Shown: positions 22,415 through 31,049 of the stretch, piece after piece
Numbering within the stretch: the stretch's first letter is position 1
Layout of the letters: each line of letters begins with the position of its first letter
DNA from: Bacteroidia bacterium
Lineage (GTDB): Bacteria; Bacteroidota; Bacteroidia; UKL13-3
DNA length: 33,371 nt
Assembly (NCBI GenBank): GCA_020049855.1
Contig: JAGVLJ010000083.1
Coordinates: 1-33,371, forward strand
Direction: 5' to 3'
Notes under the pieces: generated by a model
Database searches by the model: none
The model's input: only the letters and a program-made list of their open reading frames with translations
What the model was told of the DNA's origin: nothing
Program-made: the position numbers and the translations under genes

Positions 22415-24514
22415 TTAATAGGCTCCATTCCGTTTACGGATAAACCATTCAACAGAAAGTAAGGTGAGAATAAGCGTAAATATGCTCTTTAGGTTTACTA
22501 AATCCATGATTTCCTCCTGGTGGTAAACCACCGGCTTAATGGTTTCGTTACTTTTTATAAATTCAGCTAATTGGTCAAGTTGATTTGGGTAAAAGAGTTT
22601 TCCTTTTGTTTCATCGGCTAAGTTGGCAAGTAGTTGATGGTCGGCCCGGGTATTTAGTAGCTCGGCCACTAAAGGTTTTACTAAAAAAGTGCCACTCGTC
22701 CTTTCATTTTTCCCGTTTGCCAATACGGTAGCCTGGTAGCTGTATAAGCCAGCAGGAAGCAACCCGGCATCAAGAAAATAACTTTTCCCCGTTTTCGAAA
22801 AAGTGAATGAATAGGTTTTTCCTTCCCTGTTTTTTAGTTCAAGTATCACATCTGCTTCATTGATTAATTCATAACTTTTATTGTACAATTCGGCTTCAAA
22901 AGTTACATGTTCATTCTCGTCAAAGTATTTTTTACTGTGATGTACCCTAAAGTTACGCTTATCTTCTTTGGCGGCAAGATACTGAATCATTTTACTCCAG
23001 AGTTCATTTATCGTCTGTGGGCTATTGTTTTGCTTGTAATCGGCCAGCCTCCATCGCCATAAGCCTTCTCCAAAAATAATCCCGGTTTTAGTTTCACCGA
23101 TTTTGTTAAAACTAATCAGCGGCATATCGGTTGTTATACCCCCAAGTCGTTGTTTTATCAGTATCTCATTACTTCCTTTTGCGGTATAAGATCCAAAAGG
23201 AGATTTGAGCGGGGGAAATTTGTTAACGGCTTTTTGTAACGATTCGTCCAGCACAAATAAACCAAACAATGATTGTGTCTCAGGCTCGGCATCGTTGTGT
23301 ATGCCTCTAAATCCGGTTATAACATAGCCAGTACCGCACCCATTCAATGCTTGAATATTTGATTGAGTGCCGGCAACAAAAAGGGTAGGAATTCTTTTAC
23401 TTTGCAACTGGTCGAGCAGGGGTTGTACTGACAGGTTTCCACCGGGTAACTGATGCATAATAACCAGGCTGTAAGGCTTCGTATCGGGATTTGGATTTTC
23501 GCTGATGTATTGTAATTTTACTTCGTAGTTGGAATTGCTTTCAATGCAGAAAAGGATGGCTCCCAAATCCGGATGAGGGCATTGAGCCAATAGCAAAATT
23601 TTTTGTTTGCCATCAAGTACATCAATAAAAACATCGTATTCGTTGTTGCTGTAACTTATTTCGTTTTTAATCCTGCTCAGACTCAATTTATAATGCTGCA
23701 TTCCTTTTTCATCAGCTTGTAAAAAAAGTTGCTCGGTACCGAATGCGCGGGGTTGAGTGAAGTGGAGTATTTTCTCAAACAACTTTTTGCCATTTTTAGT
23801 TACTTGTAATACTGATTGTTCATCTGTGCAATGAGTGGCTTCCGTTTCAATTAGCAAAGGAAATGAGTTGCCTAAATAAGCCAGTTGATTGTGTCGTACA
23901 CTACTTATTTTTATATCTCGTTGCGGATTGGTATCACCTAATGCCACACATATTATGGGAGCTCTCAGTCTTTGGGCTTGGTTCAGCGGATATTCGCCTT
24001 CATTATAAATGCCATCAGATGCCAATAAAACGGCTCCTACATTTTGCTTATCATAGCGGTTAAATAGATCATTGAATAAATTTGATAGGTTAGTTTGTTT
24101 TTCGTTAAATGAGGAGGGTATGCCATCGGTTACTTTTTGTCCGAATTGAAAATAATCTACCTGGTAGTTTTCCCTAAGTTTATTGCCCAGTTTTTTAATG
24201 GCATCTGTTAATTGGGTACGGTAGTAGGCCGAATCTTTATTGGCTAATATGGATTCAGACGCATCAGAAGCTATAATAATAATCGGCTTTTCAATATGGC
24301 GCAGGTAAGATTTTAAAAGCGGTTCGAGCAATAAAAAACTCAGTACAAAAAGTGTAGTAAAGCGAAAAAAAGTTAACACCCAAACCCACCACGGTCTTTT
24401 GTGTGTTTGCTCCCCGGCAAAGGGATGCGATTTATATAGCAGCCGGGTACCTGCCGCTGCAAACAGCAAACAAAAGGGAATATAATACCAGGGAAGTTGC
24501 GTGCTCAGTTGCAC
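22415..24514 (-). CDS. Large membrane protein with a von Willebrand factor A-like domain
   Basis: 699 residues starting at a GTG; the in-frame codon two positions upstream is a stop. Two N-terminal hydrophobic segments (about 9-26 and 43-67) precede the VWA region with IIIIASDASESILANKD (Asp84, Ser86, Ser88, the metal-site DxSxS). GAVLLASDGIYNEGEYPL is the second metal-site strand. The long middle and C-terminal parts contain an immunoglobulin-like segment (FRVHHSKKYFDENEHVTFEA) and a final hydrophobic helix (LKSIFTLILTLLSVEWFIRK). Layout resembles BatA/BatB-linked proteins and large Bacteroidota aerotolerance-type membrane proteins. It follows fabG by 28 bp. Exact family unknown. Confidence 0.75.
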   Translation of the reverse strand: MQLSTQLPWYYIPFCLLFAAAGTRLLYKSHPFAGEQTHKRPWWVWVLTFFRFTTLFVLSFLLLEPLLKSYLRHIEKPIIIIASDASESILANKDSAYYRTQLTDAIKKLGNKLRENYQVDYFQFGQKVTDGIPSSFNEKQTNLSNLFNDLFNRYDKQNVGAVLLASDGIYNEGEYPLNQAQRLRAPIICVALGDTNPQRDIKISSVRHNQLAYLGNSFPLLIETEATHCTDEQSVLQVTKNGKKLFEKILHFTQPRAFGTEQLFLQADEKGMQHYKLSLSRIKNEISYSNNEYDVFIDVLDGKQKILLLAQCPHPDLGAILFCIESNSNYEVKLQYISENPNPDTKPYSLVIMHQLPGGNLSVQPLLDQLQSKRIPTLFVAGTQSNIQALNGCGTGYVITGFRGIHNDAEPETQSLFGLFVLDESLQKAVNKFPPLKSPFGSYTAKGSNEILIKQRLGGITTDMPLISFNKIGETKTGIIFGEGLWRWRLADYKQNNSPQTINELWSKMIQYLAAKEDKRNFRVHHSKKYFDENEHVTFEAELYNKSYELINEADVILELKNREGKTYSFTFSKTGKSYFLDAGLLPAGLYSYQATVLANGKNERTSGTFLVKPLVAELLNTRADHQLLANLADETKGKLFYPNQLDQLAEFIKSNETIKPVVYHQEEIMDLVNLKSIFTLILTLLSVEWFIRKRNGAY

Positions 24515-24542
24515 AGTTTATGTGATTTTTTAAGAAAGAAAA

Positions 24543-25292
24543 CTACATCTCAAGTCCGCCACATACATGAATTACCTGCCCTGTAACAAAGGATGACATT
24601 TCGGAAGCTAAAAATAAAACGACATTTGCTACATCCTGGGCAGTTCCGCTTCTTTTCAACGGAATATCATTGATCCATTCTTTTATCACATCGTCTTTTA
24701 GATGCTCTGTCATTTCTGTTTCAATAAATCCGGGAGCAATAGCATTGCTGCGAATATTTCGGGACCCTAGTTCTTTAGCAATGGACTTGGTAAATCCGAT
24801 CATTCCAGCTTTTGATGCGGCATAGTTGGCTTGCCCTGTATTTCCGGAAACACCAACTATGGAGGTAATATTGATGATAGAGCCCCAGCGGTTTTTCATC
24901 ATGGGTTTGCTGGCAAACTTGGTAAGGTTAAAGGCCGATTTTAAGTTGGTATTCATTACTTCGTCCCACTGATCTTCGGTCATTCGCATCAGCAGGTTAT
25001 CACGGGTGATACCGGCATTATTCACTAAGATATCAAGTGTGCCAAAATCTCTTTGCACATCATTTACTAATTTTTCAGCATCGGCAAATACGGATGCGTC
25101 ACTTTGATATCCTATGGCAATTACCCCATAAGTGGAAGTCAGGTGCGATTGAAAAGTATTTGCTTTATCTACTGAACTAAGGAAGGTAAAGGCGATATTA
25201 GCACCAGCCTCGGCCAGTTTTTCTGCTATTCCTTTTCCAATTCCTCGGGAAGCACCGGTGATAAGTGCTGTTTTACCTTGTAAAAGTTTCAT
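24543..25292 (-). CDS. fabG: 3-oxoacyl-[acyl-carrier-protein] reductase
   Basis: NADPH-dependent reductase of fatty-acid elongation, in the short-chain dehydrogenase family, 249 residues. Cofactor motif TALITGASRGIGKGIAEKLA, LDILVNNAGITRDNLLMRM, the catalytic Ser144 in ITSIVGVSG, and Tyr157-x3-Lys161 in QANYAASKAG. The C-terminal IAPGFIETEMTE and FVTGQVIHVCGGLEM are typical FabG. A TTG three codons upstream gives a longer frame, but it overlaps the promoter element, so the ATG at 25292 is chosen. It is followed 28 bp later by the VWA-domain gene. Other fab genes are not in the window. Confidence 0.95.
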   Translation of the reverse strand: MKLLQGKTALITGASRGIGKGIAEKLAEAGANIAFTFLSSVDKANTFQSHLTSTYGVIAIGYQSDASVFADAEKLVNDVQRDFGTLDILVNNAGITRDNLLMRMTEDQWDEVMNTNLKSAFNLTKFASKPMMKNRWGSIINITSIVGVSGNTGQANYAASKAGMIGFTKSIAKELGSRNIRSNAIAPGFIETEMTEHLKDDVIKEWINDIPLKRSGTAQDVANVVLFLASEMSSFVTGQVIHVCGGLEM

Positions 25293-25298
25293 ATAGGG

Positions 25299-25306
25299 CA
25301 AAGATA
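25299..25306 (-). promoter_or_regulatory. Bacteroidota -7 promoter element of fabG
   Basis: TATCTTTG on the minus strand, six bases before the ATG at 25292. It implies a leaderless or nearly leaderless message. Confidence 0.55.
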
Positions 25307-25427
25307 GAATAGTTGAGGGAATATTTCTATCATCTTATCTGCTGCTATGTGTGGAGGATTAAAACAATACGAATTTTTAAAATAGGTGGTGCATTATTAC
25401 CTTAGTGCCCTGTTACCAGTTATTTTA

Positions 25428-25622
25428 ATGGGAAAGCATTTATTTATATTTTTAACTTTGCCTTGGTTCTCAATCGCTTTAGCTCAGGAACAGGAGGCTG
25501 ATAATGATATAGAACAATTTTCGGGGATTTACCAGTTAGGTTCCAAAGTTTATTTGCGTGATGATACTAGCGAGGCCGATATTAAGCAATATTTTTGCGA
25601 AAAATTATCGGCAGATTTATGA
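25428..25622 (+). CDS. Possible small secreted protein
   Basis: 64 residues from the ATG at 25428. MGKHLFIFLTLPWFSIALAQ looks like a signal peptide with cleavage after ALA, followed by an acidic mature part (EQEADNDIEQFSGIYQLGSK, then VYLRDDTSEADIKQYFCEKL). No family recognised. A TACCTTAG near 25398-25405 is an imperfect promoter element. It may instead be the truncated start of a longer gene. Confidence 0.35.
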   Translation: MGKHLFIFLTLPWFSIALAQEQEADNDIEQFSGIYQLGSKVYLRDDTSEADIKQYFCEKLSADL

Positions 25623-25933
25623 CTATTTTTAAACTATAAATTTTTTAGGTTTTTTATTTGACCTGTGGTACAATTTATTGAATAATGCTGCGCTTATAAG
25701 TTCCAAGGTCTCCTTTTCCGAAATAGGAAACCGGATTTTGGCAAATAAGCACGGATATTGGTAAATGCAATATCTTTAATAACCAGTACTGAGGCAAAAT
25801 GGTTTTTAATGCTTATTAAGACCGAAATGTTGGAATTGATTATGCTATTTAAGGAGTGAAAATGTCGTGTAATTTTACCGATAATTTAAAAGTAAAAGTA
25901 TTCAGGGGGTAAGCGTAAAGGGTGTAGTATCGT

Positions 25934-26155
25934 GTGTTTGATTTATATCAGAAAGTAGTAAACGGAATAAATGCCGGAAATATATTTAGGCTTTCAAAAA
26001 ATACTTTAACTAATGGACGTAAGTGTAATTTTAGACCAGAAAATAACGTTGAAAATATGCAAGTAATAGGTATATCCGCAGGGAAACGTATATACACTGC
26101 AAGCTATTTTAAAGGGGAGGGCAAGGCTGGGGTGGCTTTGGGGAGTTATGTGTAA
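25934..26155 (+). CDS. Doubtful ORF
   Basis: 73 codons from a GTG. No recognised motif. Composition is rich in Asn, Lys and Gly. The following frame at 26148 overlaps by a few bases. Kept at low confidence because the C-terminal part (KRIYTASYFKGEGKAGVALG) alternates like a real strand-turn-strand. Confidence 0.15.
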   Translation: MFDLYQKVVNGINAGNIFRLSKNTLTNGRKCNFRPENNVENMQVIGISAGKRIYTASYFKGEGKAGVALGSYV

Positions 26156-26357
26156 AAGGGCATCTAATCAAAAAGTAGCAGGTTCTATTTGGCAGGTATT
26201 GGCCGGACGAAAAAAAGTTTCTTGTAACCGGGTATCTACCAATTTCAACTATTTTTCGATATGGGAAACCAAAGGCCCTGTGATCAATATGCAGGATGCG
26301 CCCATAGTACTGCCAACTTTTTTTGAGCGCATATATACAGAGGGAGTAGATGCTTGA
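26148..26357 (+). CDS. Doubtful ORF
   Basis: 69 codons, ATG start, no signal peptide and no recognised domain. The middle (STNFNYFSIWETKGPVINMQ) is protein-like, but nothing anchors it. It could be a decayed fragment. Confidence 0.15.
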   Translation: MCKRASNQKVAGSIWQVLAGRKKVSCNRVSTNFNYFSIWETKGPVINMQDAPIVLPTFFERIYTEGVDA

Positions 26358-26423
26358 TGGAAAATAGTCGGCACGCATAATTGATTACATGGTTTATGGA
26401 GGATAGTATAAAATATATTCTAT

Positions 26424-27062
26424 ATGTATCGAAATAAAACTATATTAATTGGCTTTGTTTTAGGTTGTATTTATGTTTTTTTGAAGTACTGTAGCTCTGT
26501 GCAACCTGAAGGTGAGGCAAAAGAATTAAGCCTTGATGAACATCGTATCCAAAAAGATCAAAGTTTTCGGGAGTGGAACAGTTCCCCACTTCCCAAAAAA
26601 GAAATTGGTTCATTTACTGGACTTAATTATTTTCCCGAAAACAAGGTATTTAAAGTAGAAGCCGAATTTAAAAGAGTATCCGGGGAAAAACCTTTCGCAT
26701 TCCCTGCCACCAACGATACTTCATACCTGTATGTAAAGTATGGCGAATTAAGTTTTACAGTTAATGGTGTGGCGTGCAAACTTTCGGTATATCAAAGCCC
26801 GGATATTGTATCTCAGAAAGGGAAGGAGGATTATCTTTTTATTCCGTTCACGGATTTAACAAATGGAAAAGAAACCTATGGCGGAGGCAGGTATCTCGAT
26901 TTTCGTATCCCTGAAAGTGAAAAGGTATATCTGGATTTTAATTACGCGTATAATCCCTATTGCGTGTATGATCCAACCGGATATTACTGCCCCATTCCCC
27001 CAAAAGAAAATCAGCTACCAATTCGTATTGAAGCAGGAGAGAAAAACTTTGGAAACCACTGA
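26424..27062 (+). CDS. DUF1684 family protein with N-terminal membrane anchor
   Basis: 212 residues. One hydrophobic segment (about 7-21) is followed by Cys-Ser-Ser, not a canonical lipobox, so a signal anchor is more likely than a lipoprotein. The DUF1684 core is clear: DQSFREWNSSPLPKKEIGSF, GLNYFPENKVFKVEAEF, the FIPFTDLTNGKETYGGGRYL block, and the signature YAYNPYCVYDPTGYYCPIPP then NQLPIRIEAGEKNF. The family's biochemical role is unknown to me. No strong promoter was seen upstream. Its stop abuts the stop of the convergent desaturase gene with no bases between. Confidence 0.87.
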   Translation: MYRNKTILIGFVLGCIYVFLKYCSSVQPEGEAKELSLDEHRIQKDQSFREWNSSPLPKKEIGSFTGLNYFPENKVFKVEAEFKRVSGEKPFAFPATNDTSYLYVKYGELSFTVNGVACKLSVYQSPDIVSQKGKEDYLFIPFTDLTNGKETYGGGRYLDFRIPESEKVYLDFNYAYNPYCVYDPTGYYCPIPPKENQLPIRIEAGEKNFGNH

Positions 27063-28139
27063 TTAGGTTTTTCCTATTTGTTTCAGGTAAAGTGTGTGCG
27101 AACGCAGTGCGCTCATTAGGGTAGGATGGGCTAAAATATCTATTCCAAATTCATTGCATGTTTCCAATACAATTGGATGAATGGCTGGATAATGTACATG
27201 ACTTATTTTTGGGAACAAATGATGCTCCATTTGGTAGTTTAGTCCGCCAAGCATCCAGGTCAGCACTTTGCTTTCGGCCGCAAAATTGGCTGTGGTGCGT
27301 ATTTGATGCACGGCCCATTCTGTTTCTATATCCATTGGCTTGTATTGCTGAGGTGCCATCGGGAAAAAACTTGATTCAAAAATATGAGCTAATTGAAAAA
27401 CAACAGATAGAATGAAACCTAGAAAGGAGGCCATAATCACATACCCGATTAGTGAATGGATAAAGCCAACCTGCCAAGTGGGAATGAGGATGAAAACAGT
27501 TATGTGAACTATTTTCGAGAACCAGAAAATAAAATGCTCTCCAATAGTCCATTTCCTGATAGGGGTATCTTTCGAAATCCTACCGGTGAAATACTTAATA
27601 AAATCACGTAAGTAAACCCAAAAGAAAAAAGTAGCCGCATACAACAGGTAAGCATAAATGTGCTGGTATCGGTGAAACCATTTCTTTTTTTGCCCTGCAT
27701 GCTGTCGTAAAAAGGGCTTCAAATCTATATCATCATCCAAATCCTCAATATTGGTATAGGTATGGTGATTTAAATTATGTTTTTGATGCCATATTAGTGC
27801 ATTTCCCCCTAGTACGTTTAGGGTGTAAGCCATAGCGGTATTTACTGCCTTGTTGTCTGAATAACTTCCATGAGAGCCATCGTGCATCATATTAAAACCT
27901 ACCAAGGCAAATAAAATTCCCAAGGTAACACATAGAGCAATTTGTATCCAAATTTGCGGTGGAGTGAAAAATACCAGCAGCACATAATTTGCAATTAATA
28001 ACGTAGTAATGACGAATGTTTTGGAGTAGAGCTTTGAATTACCCTCTTGCGATATATGGTGTGCACTGAAATACTCGTTTACTCTGTTACGCAATGTAAC
28101 AAAAAATGTTTTTTGACTTGGCCTGAAAATAACTTCCAT
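27063..28139 (-). CDS. Front-end fatty acid desaturase (linoleoyl-CoA desaturase type)
   Basis: Di-iron membrane enzyme that introduces a double bond into acyl chains. 358 residues. All three His boxes are present: HDGSH (residues 86-90), HNLNHHTYTN with His121/125/126, and QMEHHLFP (303-310), where the Gln replaces the first His as in delta-6-type front-end desaturases. Four hydrophobic blocks lie around residues 43-59, 67-84, 160-176 and 215-255. No cytochrome b5 domain. It lies 48 bp downstream of a cold-shock-domain gene on the same strand, consistent with membrane-fluidity control in the cold. The true substrate and position of desaturation are unknown. Confidence 0.92.
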   Translation of the reverse strand: MEVIFRPSQKTFFVTLRNRVNEYFSAHHISQEGNSKLYSKTFVITTLLIANYVLLVFFTPPQIWIQIALCVTLGILFALVGFNMMHDGSHGSYSDNKAVNTAMAYTLNVLGGNALIWHQKHNLNHHTYTNIEDLDDDIDLKPFLRQHAGQKKKWFHRYQHIYAYLLYAATFFFWVYLRDFIKYFTGRISKDTPIRKWTIGEHFIFWFSKIVHITVFILIPTWQVGFIHSLIGYVIMASFLGFILSVVFQLAHIFESSFFPMAPQQYKPMDIETEWAVHQIRTTANFAAESKVLTWMLGGLNYQMEHHLFPKISHVHYPAIHPIVLETCNEFGIDILAHPTLMSALRSHTLYLKQIGKT

Positions 28140-28187
28140 ATGTTTTGATTGGGTTAGGTAAAATGAAATCGATCGCCTTGTTGAGAC

Positions 28188-28379
28188 TTAAACTCGTTCA
28201 ACATTTACTGCGGTAAGTCCTTTTTTCCCTTTTTCAACTTCAAAAGTAACGTTATCACCTTGACGAATCGGAGATTTTAGTCCGGACCGATGAACGAAAA
28301 TATCAGCACTGGTTTCTAAATCTGTTATAAAACCATAACCCTTTTCAATGTTGTAAAATTTAACGCCACCCTTTTTCAT
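28188..28379 (-). CDS. Cold-shock-domain protein (CspA family)
   Basis: Single-stranded nucleic-acid binder, 63 residues, the usual small size. RNP1 is EKGYGFIT (core KGYGFI) and RNP2 is ADIFVHRSG, with GDNVTFEVEKGKKGLTAVNV closing the OB fold. The region upstream (28380-28643) is shared with pheT and has three small inverted repeats. It is followed by a desaturase gene on the same strand, so a cold-response pair is likely. Whether it is cold-induced cannot be read from the sequence. Confidence 0.95.
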   Translation of the reverse strand: MKKGGVKFYNIEKGYGFITDLETSADIFVHRSGLKSPIRQGDNVTFEVEKGKKGLTAVNVERV

Positions 28380-28479
28380 GTACTATGATCAAATACGCTT
28401 TATTGGTGAATAAATACCTTTTGTTGCGAATGGGTTTAACGAAAGTTTAAAGTTATGTTTTCTGTGAAAAACCCTTGTG

Positions 28480-28563
28480 CACCAGATGGTGTATTAATCT
28501 GCCTAGATGATTACAATAATACAGTTATTATTCAGCAAACCGGGAGAATTTCGGCACTTGCCG
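28480..28563. repeat. Three short inverted repeats between csp and pheT
   Basis: CACCAGATGGTG (28480-28491) and CGGCACTTGCCG (28552-28563) each have five-base arms around a two-base centre. AATAAT-ACAGTT-ATTATT (28515-28532) lies between them. They sit in the 264-bp divergent region and could be regulator sites or small 5'-UTR stems. Confidence 0.4.
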
Positions 28564-28643
28564 TTTAATCAGGAGATTATAGTTTTATCTTGTTGTGTTT
28601 CTTTCTTTAACCACCAAACTAAATTCTTTAATTTCGTTGCCTT

Positions 28644-31049
28644 ATGAAGATTTCACTTAATTGGCTTACTGATTTTATAGAAAATACACTTTCGGCTCGG
28701 GAAATAGAACAGGTACTAACCAACTGCGGACTTGAAGTAGAACATTTTGAAGAATACACCTCGGTAAAAGGGGGCTTGCAGGGTTTGGTTACCGGTGAGG
28801 TACTTACTTGTGTGCAACATCCAAATGCCGACCGTTTACGTGTTACTACTGTAAATACAGGAACAGGTATCCCTTTACAAATAGTATGTGGAGCCCCCAA
28901 TGTGGCAGCCGGGCAAAAAGTAGCAGTGGCGCTGGTTGGCACTACCTTATATCCTACTACTGGCGAACCTTTAAAAATTTCCAAAAGTAAAATAAGAGGC
29001 GAGGTTTCTGAAGGAATGTTGTGTGCGGAAGATGAAATTGGTTTAGGACAGAGTCATGCAGGTATTATGATATTGCCCGCTGAAACAAAAGTGGGCATAC
29101 CACTGTCACAAATTTTACCCGTATATGCCGATACTGTTTTTGAAATCGGATTAACACCAAACAGAGGTGATGCCGCTTCGCACTTGGGTGTAGCACGGGA
29201 TATGCATGCGGTGAAAAGTTTACCCCTTAAGGAATGGCGCAAAAAATTGCCCGATACAAAGAGGCATAAAAAGATTGAAGTAGTTATTGAAGATGCCAAA
29301 GCTTGCCCGCGGTATTCGGGTTGTGTAGTGAGTGGTGTAAAGGTACAGCCATCGCCCGATTGGTTGCAAAACAGACTAAAGGCAATTGGCCTATGCCCCA
29401 TTAATAATATTGTTGATGCCACCAATTATGTTTTGCATAGCATTGGTCAGCCCATTCATGCATTTGATGTAAACAAAATAATAGGTGATAAAATTGTGGT
29501 AAAAAAAGCTGAGGCAGGCACGCTGTTTACCACCCTCGATAAAACTGAACGCAAATTGCATGGCTTTGAATTGATGATATGTAATGCCGATGAACCAATG
29601 GCTATGGCCGGTATTTTTGGCGGTCTTCATTCGGGAATTAACGAAACAACTACCGAAGTGTTTATTGAAAGTGCTTATTTTAATCCGGCTACTATACGCA
29701 AAGCAGCTAAAACACATGGATTAAGTACTGATGCGTCATTTAGATATGAGCGTGGAACGGATCCCGATCTGACTATTGAAGCCATGGAGCTTACAGTTCA
29801 CCTAATCATGGAATTGGCCGGAGGAGAAGTTTCCTCTGCTATCGTTGATATATATCCTGATAAAATAACAGCACATCAGGTTCAGTTTAATCTTACCCGT
29901 TTTTACAAACTGGCAGGAAAAGAAATCCCCGAACATGAGATTAAAGCCATATTAAATCGGCTTGACATAAATATAAACATTGGAGAAAACAAAGACCAAT
30001 GGGTATTGACTGTGCCGGCTTATCGGGTAGATGTTACCCGGGATGTAGATATTTCGGAGGAAATAATGCGTATTTACGGGTACAATAAAATTGATATTCC
30101 TGGTTCCATTCGTTCGTGCATATCGGTTACTGACGAAGAAAAATTTTTCCGGTTTCGTTCGCGTATGGGAAGTTTTCTTTCGCACAGCGGCTTTAACGAA
30201 ATTTATGGATTTAGTCTTACCTCATCGGCTAATTATACGGAAGCAGAAAAAAAATCATTGGTAGCCTTACTTAATCCGCTTAGCAACGAACTCGATGTAC
30301 TTAGGCAAACAATGTTGTTCTACGGGTTACAAACCATTCAATACAACAACAACCGCAAACAGGCTGATTTAAAAATTTACGAATTTGGTAAAACTTACCA
30401 TAAAGAAACCGATAGGTATACCGAAAAAAGCCACATGGCCATTTGGATTACGGGTAAACAAAATCACCCTAACTGGACTACACCGGCAGTTGACGTAAGC
30501 TACTATTACCTTAAAGCAATTGTAAAAGAATTGTTAGCCAAAGCCGGAATTTTCGACTACGAGTTGGTGTATAAAGATTCATCCTGTTTAACCAACTGTA
30601 CCAAATTATTGCGGGCAGGTGAGGTTATAGGTGAATACGGGATGGTTTCAACCGTTTTGGCAAAAAAATATGATATTGAAACACCGGTTTTTTATGCCGA
30701 CCTTAACTGGGATATCATGTGCCGTGCAGAGTTATCAAGTACCACGATGGTAATCCCCGTACCTAAATATCCGGAAGTGCGCAGAGATTTGTCTATGTTA
30801 ATTGATAAGCAGGTAAAATTTGCCGACCTTGAACGCATTGCCCGCGAAACCGAGCGTAAACTTCTTCGAGCAGTAGATTTGTTTGATGTGTATGAGGGAA
30901 ATAAACTTCCGGAAGGAAAAAAATCGTATGCCATCAGCTTTATTTTGCAGGATACGGAAAAAACCCTCACAAGCGAACAGGTAGATAAAGTGATGCAAAA
31001 ACTGGTAGAGAATTATCGTAAACAATTGAACGTAGAAATAAGGCAATGA
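28644..31049 (+). CDS. pheT: Phenylalanine-tRNA ligase beta subunit
   Basis: 801 residues, standard length. It begins MKISLNWLTDFI. An EMAP/OB tRNA-binding domain (about 40-150, with VQHPNADRLRVTTVNTG) is followed by the B3/B4 editing core (NRGDAASHLGVARDMHAVKS; CPRYSGCVV; NNIVDATNYVLHSIGQPIHA) and the B5 region (ISEEIMRIYGYNKIDIP). The catalytic-like core has GFNEIYGFSLTSS and NPLSNELDVLRQTM. The C-terminal ferredoxin-fold anticodon-binding domain contains VPKYPEVRRDLSMLID. PheS is not in the window. It overlaps the coiled-coil gene by 4 bp (ATGA). Confidence 0.98.
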   Translation: MKISLNWLTDFIENTLSAREIEQVLTNCGLEVEHFEEYTSVKGGLQGLVTGEVLTCVQHPNADRLRVTTVNTGTGIPLQIVCGAPNVAAGQKVAVALVGTTLYPTTGEPLKISKSKIRGEVSEGMLCAEDEIGLGQSHAGIMILPAETKVGIPLSQILPVYADTVFEIGLTPNRGDAASHLGVARDMHAVKSLPLKEWRKKLPDTKRHKKIEVVIEDAKACPRYSGCVVSGVKVQPSPDWLQNRLKAIGLCPINNIVDATNYVLHSIGQPIHAFDVNKIIGDKIVVKKAEAGTLFTTLDKTERKLHGFELMICNADEPMAMAGIFGGLHSGINETTTEVFIESAYFNPATIRKAAKTHGLSTDASFRYERGTDPDLTIEAMELTVHLIMELAGGEVSSAIVDIYPDKITAHQVQFNLTRFYKLAGKEIPEHEIKAILNRLDININIGENKDQWVLTVPAYRVDVTRDVDISEEIMRIYGYNKIDIPGSIRSCISVTDEEKFFRFRSRMGSFLSHSGFNEIYGFSLTSSANYTEAEKKSLVALLNPLSNELDVLRQTMLFYGLQTIQYNNNRKQADLKIYEFGKTYHKETDRYTEKSHMAIWITGKQNHPNWTTPAVDVSYYYLKAIVKELLAKAGIFDYELVYKDSSCLTNCTKLLRAGEVIGEYGMVSTVLAKKYDIETPVFYADLNWDIMCRAELSSTTMVIPVPKYPEVRRDLSMLIDKQVKFADLERIARETERKLLRAVDLFDVYEGNKLPEGKKSYAISFILQDTEKTLTSEQVDKVMQKLVENYRKQLNVEIRQ

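Larger units (their letters stand above)
25307..26423. other. About 1.1 kb of weak short ORFs, possibly degraded sequence
   Basis: No gene of normal length. Short frames are 25428-25622, 25934-26155 (GTG start; VIGISAGKRIYTASYFKGEG), a 15-codon frame with an AAGGAG sequence just before its ATG near 25862, and 26148-26357 (ending PIVLPTFFERIYTEGVDA). None is recognisable. Base composition is AT-rich and start-codon context is poor. Remnants of one or more decayed genes, or tiny orphan genes, are both possible. Confidence 0.4.
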
